Part shown: positions 18,717 through 27,293 of the stretch, piece after piece
Layout of the letters: the number at the start of each line of letters is the position of its first letter
How positions within the stretch are numbered: the stretch's first letter is position 1
DNA from: Methylobacterium currus
GTDB taxonomy: Bacteria; Pseudomonadota; Alphaproteobacteria; Rhizobiales; Beijerinckiaceae
Assembly: GCF_003058325.1 (NCBI RefSeq)
Contig: NZ_CP028843.1
Coordinates: forward strand, 332,501 to 396,500
Length of the DNA: 64,000 nt
Direction of reading: 5' to 3'
The notes under the pieces: model-generated
What the model saw: the letters and a program-made list of their open reading frames with translations, nothing else
Told to the model about the DNA's origin: nothing
Databases searched by the model: none
Made by a program: the position numbers and the translations under genes

Positions 18717-20333
18717 ATGAGTGTGAAGCGAACGCCGACCGAACTCGGAACCCGGCCGACCGTGGCGGACGTGCCCACCGACGTCTCGAACCACCACAGC
18801 GACATCTTCTTTGCCGCCGTCGAGATGACGCGGATGCCGATGATCGTCACCGATCCGCGCCTGCCGGACAACCCGATCATCTTCGCCAACCAGGCCTTCC
18901 GGGCGATGACCGGCTACGCGCCCGAGGAACTGGTCGGCCGCAATTGCCGCTTCCTGCAAGGGCCCGAGACCGACCGCGAGACGGTCTCGGAGGTGCGCCG
19001 CGCCATCGCGGAGCGGAAGGAGATCGCCACCGAGATCCTGAACTACCGCAAGAACGGCTCGACCTTCTGGAACGCGCTGTTCATCTCGCCGGTCTACGAT
19101 TCGACCGGCGAGCTGGTCTATTTCTTCGGCTCGCAGCTCGACGTGTCGCGCCGGCGCGACGCCGAGGAGGCCCTGCGCCAGTCGCAGAAGATGGAGGCCC
19201 TGGGCCAGCTCACCGGCGGCATCGCGCACGACTTCAACAACCTGCTGCAGGTGGTGGTCGGCTACGTCGACATCCTGCAATCGGGCCTCGAGGATCCGAC
19301 CGCCGATCCGCGCCGGATGACCCGGGCGGTCGACAACATCCGCAACGCCGCCGAGCGCGCCACCACCCTGACCCAGCAGCTGCTCGCCTTCGCCCGCAAG
19401 CAGCGCCTCGACGGACGGGCGGTGAACCTCAACAACCTGGTCGAGGGGATGCGCGACCTCGCCGGCCGCACCCTCGGCGAGGGGATCGCCGTCGAGGCCG
19501 AGCTCGCGGAAGGATTGTGGAACGCCCGCCTCGACCCGACCCAGACCGAGGTCGCGTTGCTCAACATCCTGATCAATGCCCGCGACGCGATGCCGGGCGG
19601 CGGCACCGTGACGATCCGGACCGAGAACCACGTCTTCACCGCCGACGAGCTGCCTTCGGGCCTGCCGCAGGTCGGCCGCTACGTGTCGGTGTCGGTGACC
19701 GATACCGGCCTCGGCATGCCGCCGGAGATCCTGGCGCGGGTGATGGAGCCGTTCTTCACCACCAAGGAGGAGGGCCGCGGCACGGGTCTCGGCCTCGCCA
19801 TGGTGTACGGCTTCGCCAAGCAGTCCGGCGGCACCGTGGTGATCGAATCGCGGGCCGGCCACGGCACCACCGTCCGGCTCTACTTCCCGATGGCCGACAG
19901 CGAGGAGCGGCCGGCCCCCGGCCCCGGCACCCGCGGGCTGCAGCGCGCCGGCACCGAGACGATCCTGATCGTCGACGACCGCCGCGACGTCGCCGAGCTC
20001 GCCCGGGCGATCCTGCGCGATTTCGGCTACAGCACCCTGCTCGCCACCGACGGCCGCCAGGCCCTCGAGCTCCTCGACGGCGGCGACAAGGTCGACCTCT
20101 TGTTCTCCGACCTGATCATGCCCGGCGGCATGAACGGCGTGATGCTGGCGCGCGAGGCGCGCCGCCGCCAGCCGCGCCTCAAGGTGCTGCTCACCACCGG
20201 CTACGCCGAGGCCTCGCTGGAACGCACCGATGCCGGCGGCAGCGAGTTCGAGCTCATCAACAAGCCCTATCGGCGGATGGAGCTGGCGCGCCGGGTGCGG
20301 GCGGTGCTCGACGGGCCGACCGGGGTGAGCTGA
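18717..20333 (+). CDS. LOV-domain hybrid histidine kinase (blue-light receptor type)
   Basis: This is a 538-residue soluble sensor. An N-terminal PAS/LOV domain (about 28-145) has the flavin-adduct motif GRNCRFLQG with the reactive Cys77. A HisKA-type region has His171 in GGIAHDFNN, followed by a HATPase domain (about 265-392, with [10 protein letters not shown] and [10 protein letters not shown]). A C-terminal receiver has Asp465 in [11 protein letters not shown]. Blue light should form a cysteinyl-FMN bond and change kinase output. There is no membrane segment. ATG 18717 with GGAG upstream is chosen over a longer frame from 18585. The partner regulator is unknown; the single receiver at 15979 is a candidate. 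Confidence 0.93.
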   Translation: MSVKRTPTELGTRPTVADVPTDVSNHHSDIFFAAVEMTRMPMIVTDPRLPDNPIIFANQAFRAMTGYAPEELVGRNCRFLQGPETDRETVSEVRRAIAERKEIATEILNYRKNGSTFWNALFISPVYDSTGELVYFFGSQLDVSRRRDAEEALRQSQKMEALGQLTGGIAHDFNNLLQVVVGYVDILQSGLEDPTADPRRMTRAVDNIRNAAERATTLTQQLLAFARKQRLDGRAVNLNNLVEGMRDLAGRTLGEGIAVEAELAEGLWNARLDPTQTEVALLNILINARDAMPGGGTVTIRTENHVFTADELPSGLPQVGRYVSVSVTDTGLGMPPEILARVMEPFFTTKEEGRGTGLGLAMVYGFAKQSGGTVVIESRAGHGTTVRLYFPMADSEERPAPGPGTRGLQRAGTETILIVDDRRDVAELARAILRDFGYSTLLATDGRQALELLDGGDKVDLLFSDLIMPGGMNGVMLAREARRRQPRLKVLLTTGYAEASLERTDAGGSEFELINKPYRRMELARRVRAVLDGPTGVS

Positions 20334-20374
20334 GGCGCGCCGCCGCCGCGCCGGCGGGACAATGGGAGGAGCCG

Positions 20375-21031
20375 ATGCCGCATCGCCCGACGCGCCGCGT
20401 GATGATCGGCACCCTCGCGGCCGGCCTCCTGGCGCCCCAGCCGGCGCGGGCAACCTGCCTCCTGACCCCGCAGGCGGTGGAAGGGCCGTTCTACCTCGAT
20501 CCGCGCCTGCTGCGGTCGGACATCCGGGAGGACCGGGACGGCACGCCCCTTCGGGTGAGCCTGCAGGTCGTGACGTTGCGGGACTGCGTCGCCCTGCCGG
20601 CGGCCCGCATCGATCTCTGGCACGCGGACGCGCAAGGACGCTATTCGGGCTATCGCGATCAGGGCGACCGGGGCGCGTCGACCGTCGGCCGGACCTTCCT
20701 GCGCGGCACGCAGGTCGCCGACGCGGCCGGCCGGGTGGCGTTCCGGACGATCTATCCGGGCTGGTATCCGGGCCGCACGCCCCACCTGCACGTGAAGGTG
20801 ATTCTCGCCGGGCGGACGGCGCTGACGGGCCAGATCTACTTCCCGGACGCGGTGAGCGAGGCGGTGTATGCGGGACCCGCCTATGCGGGCCGCGCCCGGC
20901 GCGGCCGGATCGGCAATGGCCGGGACGTCCTCCTGCGCCAGGACGACCCCGAGGGGCGCGGCATCGCGGAGATCCACCCGGAGGGCGGGGGCTACGCGGC
21001 GGCGCTGACGCTGGTGGTCAAAGGCGCGTGA
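20375..21031 (+). CDS. Exported intradiol ring-cleavage dioxygenase-like protein
   Basis: This 218-residue protein begins with a twin-arginine-type signal (PTRRVMIGTLAAGLLAPQPARA). An intradiol dioxygenase core follows: VEGPFYLD, then RIDLWHADAQGRYSGY, and the iron-ligand region YPGWYPGRTPHLHVKV, which supplies Tyr and His ligands as in protocatechuate 3,4-dioxygenase. It lacks the alpha/beta pair arrangement and is shorter than catabolic enzymes, resembling the secreted single-subunit group. Its substrate outside the cytoplasm is unknown. It lies 41 bp after the LOV kinase gene in the same direction and may be cotranscribed, though no functional link is evident. Confidence 0.85.
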   Translation: MPHRPTRRVMIGTLAAGLLAPQPARATCLLTPQAVEGPFYLDPRLLRSDIREDRDGTPLRVSLQVVTLRDCVALPAARIDLWHADAQGRYSGYRDQGDRGASTVGRTFLRGTQVADAAGRVAFRTIYPGWYPGRTPHLHVKVILAGRTALTGQIYFPDAVSEAVYAGPAYAGRARRGRIGNGRDVLLRQDDPEGRGIAEIHPEGGGYAAALTLVVKGA

Positions 21032-21036
21032 CGGGC

Positions 21037-21062
21037 TCCCCGCGGCGCCGCGGCCGCGGGGA
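21037..21062. terminator. GC-rich hairpin between convergent genes
   Basis: TCCCCGCGG (21037-21045) pairs with CCGCGGGGA (21054-21062) around an 8-base loop, 5 bp after the dioxygenase stop and 50 bp before the icd stop on the other strand. There is no clear T-run, so it may act as a shared transcription block between the convergent genes. Confidence 0.45.
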
Positions 21063-21113
21063 ACGATGTTTCAGGGTCGGCAGGCCGGCCGGATGCCCGG
21101 CCGCCCCTTCGCC

Positions 21114-22328
21114 TCAGACCGCCATCGCGGCCTTCAGGTTCTCGTCGATCTTGTCGAGGAAGCCGGTGGTCGAGAGCCACTTCTGGTCGGGGCCGACCAG
21201 CAGGGCGAGATCCTTGGTCATGAAGCCGGCCTCGACGGTGTCGACGCAGACCTTCTCCAGGGTCTCGGCGAACTTGGCGAGATCGGCGTTGGAATCGAGC
21301 TTGGCGCGGTGCGACAGGCCGCGGGTCCAGGCGAAGATCGACGCGATCGAGTTGGTCGAGGTCTCCTTGCCCTTCTGGTGCTCGCGGTAGTGGCGGGTCA
21401 CCGTGCCGTGCGCGGCCTCGGCCTCGACGGTCTGGCCGTCGGGGGTGAGCAGCACCGAGGTCATCAGGCCGAGCGAGCCGAAGCCCTGCGCCACGGTGTC
21501 CGACTGCACGTCGCCGTCGTAGTTCTTGCACGCCCAGACGTAGCCGCCGGACCACTTCAGGGCCGAGGCGACCATGTCGTCGATCAGGCGGTGCTCGTAG
21601 GTGATGCCGGCCGACTGGAACCGCGACTTGAACTCGGCCTCGTACACCTCCTCGAAGATGTCCTTGAACCGGCCGTCATAGGCCTTGAGGATGGTGTTCT
21701 TGGTCGAGAGGTAGACCGGGAACTTGCGGGCCAGGCCGTAATTCATCGACGCGCGGGCGAAATCGCGGATCGACTCGTCGAGGTTGTACATCGACAGGGC
21801 GACGCCGGCGCCCGGGAACTTGAACACCTCGCGCTCGATGACGGTACCGTCCTCGCCCTCGAACTTGACGGTGAGGCGGCCCTTGCCCGGCACCTTGAAG
21901 TCGGTGGCGCGGTACTGGTCGCCATAGGCGTGGCGGCCGACGACGATCGGCTGGGTCCAGCCCGGCACCAGGCGCGGCACGTTGCGGCAGATGATCGGCT
22001 CGCGGAAGATCACGCCGCCGAGGATGTTGCGGATCGTGCCGTTCGGCGACTTCCACATCTCCTTGAGGTTGAACTCCTTCACCCGAGCCTCGTCCGGGGT
22101 GATGGTGGCGCACTTCACGCCGACGCCGTGCTTCTTGATCGCCTCGGCGGCCTCGATCGTCACCTTGTCGTTGGTGGCGTCGCGATGCTCGACTCCGAGG
22201 TCGTAATAATCGAGCGGGATGTCGAGATAGGGATGGATCAGCTTGTCCTTGATGGACTGCCAGATGATCCGGGTCATCTCGTCGCCGTCGAGCTCGACGA
22301 CGGGGTTCGCCACCTTGATCTTCGCCAT
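21114..22328 (-). CDS. icd: NADP-dependent isocitrate dehydrogenase
   Basis: This 404-residue dimeric-type (eukaryote-like) NADP isocitrate dehydrogenase converts isocitrate to 2-oxoglutarate in the TCA cycle. The N-terminus [18 protein letters not shown], substrate loop [21 protein letters not shown], and cofactor region [19 protein letters not shown] are all intact. Length matches other alphaproteobacterial enzymes. ATG 22328 starts the family homology. Its leader lies downstream of a leftward hairpin terminator at 22466-22496, so transcription coming from trmJ is insulated from it. Confidence 0.97.
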   Translation of the reverse strand: MAKIKVANPVVELDGDEMTRIIWQSIKDKLIHPYLDIPLDYYDLGVEHRDATNDKVTIEAAEAIKKHGVGVKCATITPDEARVKEFNLKEMWKSPNGTIRNILGGVIFREPIICRNVPRLVPGWTQPIVVGRHAYGDQYRATDFKVPGKGRLTVKFEGEDGTVIEREVFKFPGAGVALSMYNLDESIRDFARASMNYGLARKFPVYLSTKNTILKAYDGRFKDIFEEVYEAEFKSRFQSAGITYEHRLIDDMVASALKWSGGYVWACKNYDGDVQSDTVAQGFGSLGLMTSVLLTPDGQTVEAEAAHGTVTRHYREHQKGKETSTNSIASIFAWTRGLSHRAKLDSNADLAKFAETLEKVCVDTVEAGFMTKDLALLVGPDQKWLSTTGFLDKIDENLKAAMAV

Positions 22329-22465
22329 GTCTGATCCAGCCTTCCGTGATCCGGGGGCCGCCCGCACGCCCGCTTGAAGCGACGCGGCCGGCCGTGGCGC
22401 GGTCATAGCGCGCTGCACAAACAGGGGGAAGCGCCGGGGCCGAATGGCTTTCGCCGGTTGTCACG

Positions 22466-22600
22466 AAAAAAGCCCCGGCGCGGGGGCACCGGGGCTGCAA
22501 GGAGGTCCGTGTCGAGAACGCCGGACGGGGCCGGTGGGTTCCCCGGCCGGCGCGAGGCCCCTTCGCGATCCGAGCAAGAGGCCCTATGTGCCGGCGATCC
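22466..22600 (-). ncRNA. Candidate intergenic small RNA ending in a Rho-independent terminator
   Basis: Read on the minus strand, the region ends with a strong terminator: arms AGCCCCGG and CCGGGGCT (22489-22496 with 22471-22478), then a run of six T (22466-22471). No minus-strand gene precedes it, since trmJ on the other side runs rightwards, which is the classical signature of a small RNA. Just before the hairpin the RNA would carry an ACCTCCTT anti-Shine-Dalgarno stretch in a potentially single-stranded segment. A promoter is not obvious, so the 5' end is a guess. The hairpin could instead simply guard icd from antisense transcription. Confidence 0.35.
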
Positions 22601-22633
22601 GTCCCACTCGACACCGCCCCTCGATACTGCCCT

Positions 22634-23377
22634 ATGACCGATCCTTCGCCGAACCGCCCCGTCATCATCCTGGTCGAGCCCCAGCTCGCCGAGAATATCG
22701 GCATGACCGCCCGCGCGATGGGAAATTTCGGGCTCGACGCGCTGCGGATCGTCAATCCCAAGGGTGGCTGGCCGATGAAGGGCGTGCGCGAGACGGCGTC
22801 GAGCGCCACCCACGTCCTCGACGGAGCGAAGATCTTCGCCACCGTCGCCGAGGCTCTGGGCGACCTTCAATACGTCCTCGCCACCACGGCGCGGGAGCGC
22901 GGGCAGATGAAGCGGGTCTTCGGGCCCGACGAGGGGCTGGCGGAGGCGGCCGGACGGCTGTCCGCTGGTGAGCGGGTCGGCATCCTGTTCGGACGCGAGC
23001 GGGTCGGGCTGTCGAACGACGAGGTGTCGCTGGCCGATGCCATCGTCACCTTCCCGGTCGATCCGGAGCATTCCTCGCTCAACCTCGCCCAGAGCGTGCT
23101 CCTCGTCGCCTATGAGTGGCGCCGGGCGGCCGGGCAGGCGGTGCTGCCCTTCTCAGGGAGCATGCGCTCGGGTCCGGCGCCGCGGGAGGCCGTGATCGCG
23201 CTGTTCGAGAGCCTGGAGGCCGAGCTGGACGCCGCCGGCTACTACCCGCCGGCCAAGCGCGACGGGATGATCCGCAACATGCGCGACATGTTCCACCGCA
23301 TGGCGATGACCGAGCAGGACGTGCGCAGCTTCCGGGGGGCGCTGCGGGCGCTGGCGCGGCGCCCCCCGGACGAGTGA
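22634..23377 (+). CDS. trmJ: tRNA (cytidine/uridine-2'-O-)-methyltransferase TrmJ
   Basis: This 247-residue SPOUT-class enzyme methylates the 2'-OH of nucleotide 32 in several tRNAs. The N-terminus VIILVEPQLAENIGMTARAMGNFGL, the FGRERVGLSNDE motif and the trefoil-knot region NLAQSVLLVAYEWRR are diagnostic. The tail with helical YYPPAKRDGMIRNMRDMFHRM is typical of bacterial TrmJ. ATG 22634 is where the family begins; 16 upstream codons in the same frame are not conserved in character. It is transcribed divergently from icd and stands alone. Confidence 0.94.
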   Translation: MTDPSPNRPVIILVEPQLAENIGMTARAMGNFGLDALRIVNPKGGWPMKGVRETASSATHVLDGAKIFATVAEALGDLQYVLATTARERGQMKRVFGPDEGLAEAAGRLSAGERVGILFGRERVGLSNDEVSLADAIVTFPVDPEHSSLNLAQSVLLVAYEWRRAAGQAVLPFSGSMRSGPAPREAVIALFESLEAELDAAGYYPPAKRDGMIRNMRDMFHRMAMTEQDVRSFRGALRALARRPPDE

Positions 23378-23417
23378 TGCCTGAAGCGTCGCGTGAAGCC
23401 TCCGGCTTCGTGTGAAC

Positions 23418-24431
23418 CTAAAGCTTCACCACCAGCTTGCCGAAGTTGCGGCCCTTGAGCAGGCCGATGAACGCCTCCGGTGCGCTCTCCAGCCCGTCGA
23501 CGACGTCCTCGCGGTACCGCACGCGGCCCTCGCGCAGCCACTGGCCGACATCGGAGAGGAAGGCCTGCTCCTGGTCGGCGAAGTCCCAGACGATGAAGCC
23601 GCGGAAGGTCAGGCGCTTGCTCAGCACCGCGCGCATCACCGCCGGCACCCGGTCGGGTCCGGGGGGCAGCTCGGTCATGTTGTAGTTGGCGACGAGGCCG
23701 CAGACCGGGATGCGGGCGAAGTCGTTGAGGAGCGGCAGCACCGCGTCGAACACCGGGCCGCCGACATTCTCGAAATAGACGTCGATGCCGCCCGGGCAGG
23801 CCGCCGCCAGCGCGCCGGGCAGGTCGCCGGAGCGGTGGTCCACCGCCGCGTCGAAGCCGAGCTCCTCCGTGAGGTATCGGCACTTGTCGGCCCCGCCGGC
23901 GATGCCGACCGCCCGGGCGCCTTTGAGCTTGGCGATCTGGCCGACGAGCGAGCCGACCGGGCCGGTGGCGGCGGCCACCACCACGGTCTCGCCGGCTTTG
24001 GGCGCCCCGATGGTGAGGAGGCCCGTATAGGCGGTCATGCCGGGCATGCCCAGCACCCCGAGCGCCGTGGTGACGGGGGCCGAGGCGGGGTCGAGCTTGC
24101 GCAGGCCCTGGCCGTTGGACACCGAGAAGTCCTGCCAGCCGCCATAGGCCAGGACCGTGTCGCCGACCGAGAAGCCCGGATGGTGCGAGGCCACCACCTC
24201 CGCCACCGTGGCGCCGACCATGACGTCGTTGATCTCGACCGGCTTGGCGTAGGATTTCGCCGCGCTCATCCGGCCGCGCATGTAGGGATCGAGGGAGAGA
24301 TAGCGGTTGCGCAGCAGCACTTCGCCGTCATGCGCGACCGGCACCGTCCCGCGCTCGACGCGGAAATGGGCCGGATTCGGCTCGCCGTGGGGCCGGGACG
24401 CCAGGACGATGCGGCGGTTCACGTCGGACAT
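23418..24431 (-). CDS. NADP-dependent oxidoreductase, zinc-free MDR family (CurA/leukotriene B4 dehydrogenase type)
   Basis: This 337-residue medium-chain reductase has the PTGR/CurA-type N-terminus MSDVNRRIVLASRP with YLSLDPYMRGRM. Its nucleotide fold contains AATGPVGSLVGQIAKLKGARAVGIAGG followed by KCRYLTEELGFDAAVDHR, where the Lys suits NADPH. Catalytic zinc ligands are absent, as expected. The enzyme should reduce the double bond of alpha,beta-unsaturated aldehydes or ketones. It ends 40 bp from the convergent trmJ stop. The physiological substrate is unknown. Confidence 0.92.
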   Translation of the reverse strand: MSDVNRRIVLASRPHGEPNPAHFRVERGTVPVAHDGEVLLRNRYLSLDPYMRGRMSAAKSYAKPVEINDVMVGATVAEVVASHHPGFSVGDTVLAYGGWQDFSVSNGQGLRKLDPASAPVTTALGVLGMPGMTAYTGLLTIGAPKAGETVVVAAATGPVGSLVGQIAKLKGARAVGIAGGADKCRYLTEELGFDAAVDHRSGDLPGALAAACPGGIDVYFENVGGPVFDAVLPLLNDFARIPVCGLVANYNMTELPPGPDRVPAVMRAVLSKRLTFRGFIVWDFADQEQAFLSDVGQWLREGRVRYREDVVDGLESAPEAFIGLLKGRNFGKLVVKL

Positions 24432-24614
24432 GCGGGACCTCCCTTGAGGTTGTCCTCGGGGCTTTCGGGCCGGGGGCCTCTCGGCCACGCTCGGTTCCGT
24501 CGCACTTGGGAAGGAGGGCCCCGCGCGTCAACGCCGCGCTGGCCGGAGTTTGTCGGAGCCTTACCTGCCAAGAGCTGCGCCGGCCCGTCCGGCGTCACCG
24601 CGAAAGGGTTCGGC

Positions 24615-25034
24615 ATGCCCCCGTCTTCGTTCCTTGCCACGCTCCTCGCCGGCACGCTCCTGCTCGCGGCGTCCCTGCCGGCCGCCTCCGCCGGGTCCGA
24701 CCTCGACCGCTACCGCTGGACGTCCCGGGTGCTGGTGATCGCGGCCGCCGCCGACGATCCCCGTGCAAGCGCGCAAGCGCGCATCGCCGAGGCGGCCGGG
24801 GCGGGGATGCGCGAGCGCGACCTCGTGGTGGTGCGGGCGATCGGCGAGGGGAGGGAGGCCGCTGCGTTGCGCCGCCGCCTCGGCCTGCCGGCGACGGGTT
24901 TCCGGGCGGTGCTGGTCGGCAAGGACGGCGGGGCGAAGCTCGTCGCCGAGGAGCCGATCCCGGCCGAGCGGCTCTTCGCCACCATCGACGCCATGCCGAT
25001 GCGGCGCGAGGAGGCGGCAGGGCGCCGGAACTGA
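24615..25034 (+). CDS. DUF4174 secreted protein
   Basis: This 139-residue protein has a signal peptide (MPPSSFLATLLAGTLLLAASLPAASA). A thioredoxin-like DUF4174 domain follows, starting DLDRYRWTSRVLVIAAAADDPRA and ending in the RLFATIDAMPMRR helix. This family has the thioredoxin outline but lacks a CxxC redox pair, and none is present here. It faces the divergent oxidoreductase gene and ends near the convergent glycine-rich gene. Function is unknown; it is a periplasmic protein by prediction. Confidence 0.82.
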   Translation: MPPSSFLATLLAGTLLLAASLPAASAGSDLDRYRWTSRVLVIAAAADDPRASAQARIAEAAGAGMRERDLVVVRAIGEGREAAALRRRLGLPATGFRAVLVGKDGGAKLVAEEPIPAERLFATIDAMPMRREEAAGRRN

Positions 25035-25050
25035 TAGGCTCTGCCGTCAC

Positions 25051-25080
25051 GAAAAAGGGCCGCCCTGGCGCGGGCGGCCC
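25051..25080 (-). terminator. Rho-independent terminator for the glycine-rich gene
   Basis: On the minus strand GGGCCGCCC (25080-25072) pairs with GGGCGGCCC (25065-25057) around a 6-base loop and is followed by TTTTTCGTGAC. It lies 22 bp after the stop of the leftward gene at 25103. The same TTTTTCGTGAC tail follows the hairpin at 22471-22496. Confidence 0.75.
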
Positions 25081-25102
25081 CGTCCTGTCCGTGCGGTCCC
25101 CG

Positions 25103-25684
25103 TCAGTAGCAGCGGGTCACGAGGACGCGGCGGTAGCCCCACGGCGTCCAGCGCACGCGGGGCACCTCGTAGCAGCCGCCGCCATAGCCGTAATCGTAGC
25201 CGCCGTAATAGCCGACCGGGGCGTAGCCGTAGCCGTAGCCGCCGTAGTACGGGTAGGCCGTGGCCGCCGCGAGGCCGAGGCCGACGCCGAGCCCGAGGCC
25301 CGCCGCCCCCCAGCCGAAGCCGCGGCGGTAGCCGTAACCGCCGCGCCATCCGCCGTAACCGCCGCGCCAGCCGCCATAGCCGCCGCGCCATCCGCCGAAG
25401 CCCGCGGTCCGATAGCCGCCGAAGCCGCCCCGGTAGCCGCCGAAGCCGCCGCGGTAGCCGCCGAAGCCGCCGCGGAACCCGCCGCCTGCGAACCCGCCGC
25501 GGAACCCGCCGCCGCCGAAGCCGCCGCGGAACCCGCCGCCGCCGAACCCGCCGCCCCGAAAACCTCCACCATGGAAGCCGCCGCCATGGAACCCGCCGCC
25601 GCCGAAGCCGCGCGCCTCGGCCGTGGCCGGCACCACCAGCAGGGCGCCCGCGAGGGCCACAGACGCCGCCAACATGCCCTTCAT
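25103..25684 (-). CDS. Glycine-rich secreted protein with GGF/GGY repeats
   Basis: This 193-residue protein has a Sec signal (MKGMLAASVALAGALLVVPATAEA). A long stretch of (G)GGFHGGG/FRGGF units follows, then FGGYRGG and YGGWRGG units, a short hydrophobic segment (AAGLGLGVGLGLAAATAY), a Tyr/Gly-rich region and a more normal C-terminus ending VRWTPWGYRRVLVTRCY. Proteins of this kind are common and variable in Methylobacterium and Bradyrhizobium and are thought to sit in the envelope; no function is established. Codon-level repeats of 21-24 bp make the locus prone to slippage. A clear terminator follows. Confidence 0.85.
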   Translation of the reverse strand: MKGMLAASVALAGALLVVPATAEARGFGGGGFHGGGFHGGGFRGGGFGGGGFRGGFGGGGFRGGFAGGGFRGGFGGYRGGFGGYRGGFGGYRTAGFGGWRGGYGGWRGGYGGWRGGYGYRRGFGWGAAGLGLGVGLGLAAATAYPYYGGYGYGYAPVGYYGGYDYGYGGGCYEVPRVRWTPWGYRRVLVTRCY

Positions 25685-25833
25685 GACCCGATCTCCCTGA
25701 GCACGAGATATCGCGAACCCCCGTGTTTTCGAAACGCCGACGCTCTGGTTCGGTTCATGCTGCAAAACGTCACGATCGCCCTATACCGGTACCCCGAAAG
25801 GCCGGTCGCGGGAGCCGGTATGCGGAGAGGTCC

Positions 25834-26646
25834 ATGGTGGGAAGAGCGGGACGGATCGGGGCATGGCTGCTCGGCGCGTCGTGGTTTGGCGCAACATGCC
25901 TCGGCGCCGGACCTGCGCCGGCGGCACCGGCCGCGCCCGCCCTGGCGACCGCGTCCGCTCCGAACGTCGCCTCCTCCGGCGTGTCCTGCCGGTCGCAGAG
26001 CCACGAGGGCCAGGCCTATGCCGTCTGCACCGTCGACCTGCGGCGCGCCCGGGTGAAGCTTTTCTGGCGCGGGCCCGACGGCCTGCCCTACGGCTCGCTT
26101 TCGCGGCTCGCCGGGCAGCAGGGCGCGAACCTCGCCTTCGCGATGAATGCCGGCATGTACGATACCGGCCTCGCTCCCGTGGGCCTCTACGTCGAGGACG
26201 GGCGCGAGCTGAAATCGGCCAACACCGCCAACGGCCCGGGCAACTTTCACCTGAAGCCGAACGGCGTGTTCTACGTCGCCGGCGACCGGGCCGGCGTGCT
26301 CGAGACCGGCCGCTACCTCAAGGCCCATCCCCGGGCCGAGTTCGCGACCCAGTCCGGCCCGATGCTGGTGATCAACAACCGCATCCATCCCAAGATCTCC
26401 GAGGACGGGCCCTCGCAGAAGATCCGCAACGGCGTCGGCGTGCGGCCGGACGGGCACAGTGCGGTGTTCGCGATCTCGGAGGCGCCGGTGAGCTTCGGGG
26501 CCTTCGCGCGGCTGTTCCGCGACGCGCTCGGCTGCCCCAACGCGCTCTTCCTCGACGGCAGCGTGTCGAGCCTCTACGCCCCCTCGCTCGGCCGGCAGGA
26601 TCTGAGCCGGCCGCTCGGGCCGCTCGTCGGCGCCGTGACCAAGTGA
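25834..26646 (+). CDS. Phosphodiester glycosidase family protein (DUF2233)
   Basis: This exported 270-residue protein has a hydrophobic N-terminal signal segment (about 8-32). The NAGPA/DUF2233 fold follows, with FAMNAGMYDTGLAPVGLYVEDGRE, GNFHLKPNGVF, FATQSGPMLVINNRIHP and the C-terminal FLDGSVSSLY. Relatives remove GlcNAc caps or cleave phosphodiester-linked sugars; the bacterial substrate is unknown. ATG 25834 was chosen at the start of the signal peptide. The stop codon lies inside the first unit of a 14-bp tandem repeat. It is divergent from the glycine-rich gene. Confidence 0.87.
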   Translation: MVGRAGRIGAWLLGASWFGATCLGAGPAPAAPAAPALATASAPNVASSGVSCRSQSHEGQAYAVCTVDLRRARVKLFWRGPDGLPYGSLSRLAGQQGANLAFAMNAGMYDTGLAPVGLYVEDGRELKSANTANGPGNFHLKPNGVFYVAGDRAGVLETGRYLKAHPRAEFATQSGPMLVINNRIHPKISEDGPSQKIRNGVGVRPDGHSAVFAISEAPVSFGAFARLFRDALGCPNALFLDGSVSSLYAPSLGRQDLSRPLGPLVGAVTK

Positions 26647-26706
26647 GGCGGGCCAAGTGAGGCGGGCCACGTGAGGCCGGCCGAGTGAGACCGGCCGAGT
26701 GACGCC
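26641..26706 (+). repeat. 14-bp tandem repeat spanning a stop codon, 4.7 copies
   Basis: Units start at 26641 and 26655 (both AAGTGAGGCGGGCC), 26669 (ACGTGAGGCCGGCC), 26683 (GAGTGAGACCGGCC) and 26697 (GAGTGACGCC, partial). The first unit holds the last Lys codon and the TGA of the phosphodiester glycosidase gene, so each unit copies the gene end. The unit length is not a multiple of three. Confidence 0.9.
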
Positions 26707-26760
26707 GATGACGGGACGGACGGTTCCGTTGATCCCAAAAATGCTCTACGGGGGACCACG

Positions 26761-27264
26761 ATGAACCGCACCGCGCTCTATGCCGGCTCCTTCGATCCGG
26801 TGACCAACGGCCATCTCGACGTGGTGCGCCAGGCCTGCCGCCTGGTCGGCCGCCTCGTCGTGGCGATCGGCGTGCATCCGGGCAAGACCCCGCTCTTCTC
26901 CGCCGAGGAGCGTACGGATCTGATCCGGATCACCTGCGGCCCGCTCGCCGCGGAGACCGGGACGGTGCTCGAGGTGGTCAGCTTCGCCGACCTCGCGGTG
27001 GCGGCGGCGCGCCGGCACGGCGCCAGCCTGTTCATCCGCGGTTTGCGCGACGGCACCGATCTCGATTACGAGATGCAGCTCGCCGGCATGAACGGCGCCA
27101 TGGCGCCGGAGGTGCAGACCGTGTTCCTGCCGGCCTCGACCGGCGTGCGGCCGATCACCGCCACCCTGGTCCGCCAGATCGCCGCCATGGGCGGCGACGT
27201 GCGGCCCTTCGTGCCCGCGGCGGTGGCCGACCGCCTCGCGGCCCGCTTCGCCCCGTCCGCCTGA
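26761..27264 (+). CDS. coaD: Phosphopantetheine adenylyltransferase
   Basis: This 167-residue enzyme adenylates 4'-phosphopantetheine in coenzyme A synthesis. The nucleotidyltransferase motif [12 protein letters not shown] near the start, [21 protein letters not shown], and [21 protein letters not shown], the counterpart of the ISSTLVR motif, are present. Length matches bacterial CoaD. It starts an apparent operon with the cyclophilin genes downstream, with a 29-bp gap to the first. Confidence 0.96.
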   Translation: MNRTALYAGSFDPVTNGHLDVVRQACRLVGRLVVAIGVHPGKTPLFSAEERTDLIRITCGPLAAETGTVLEVVSFADLAVAAARRHGASLFIRGLRDGTDLDYEMQLAGMNGAMAPEVQTVFLPASTGVRPITATLVRQIAAMGGDVRPFVPAAVADRLAARFAPSA

Positions 27265-27293
27265 CGCGGGCGCCCCACTCCCAGGAGACATCC

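Noticed and set aside
16353..20453. A 1366-codon minus-strand open frame antisense to the permease and LOV kinase genes
   Set aside because: It is a GC-skew shadow: its translation is low-complexity Arg/Gly/His-rich, and the plus strand there encodes clear conserved families.
22509..22637. Possible upstream ORF (GTG, 42 codons) behind an AAGGAGG and overlapping the trmJ start
   Set aside because: The spacing from AAGGAGG to GTG is only 3 bases and the peptide is unremarkable. The AAGGAGG is better explained as the complement of the sRNA candidate.
25103..25684. A CRISPR-like array in the repeated glycine-rich region
   Set aside because: The repeats are codon-level (FRGGF, GGYRGG) within an open frame with a signal peptide and have no spacer structure.
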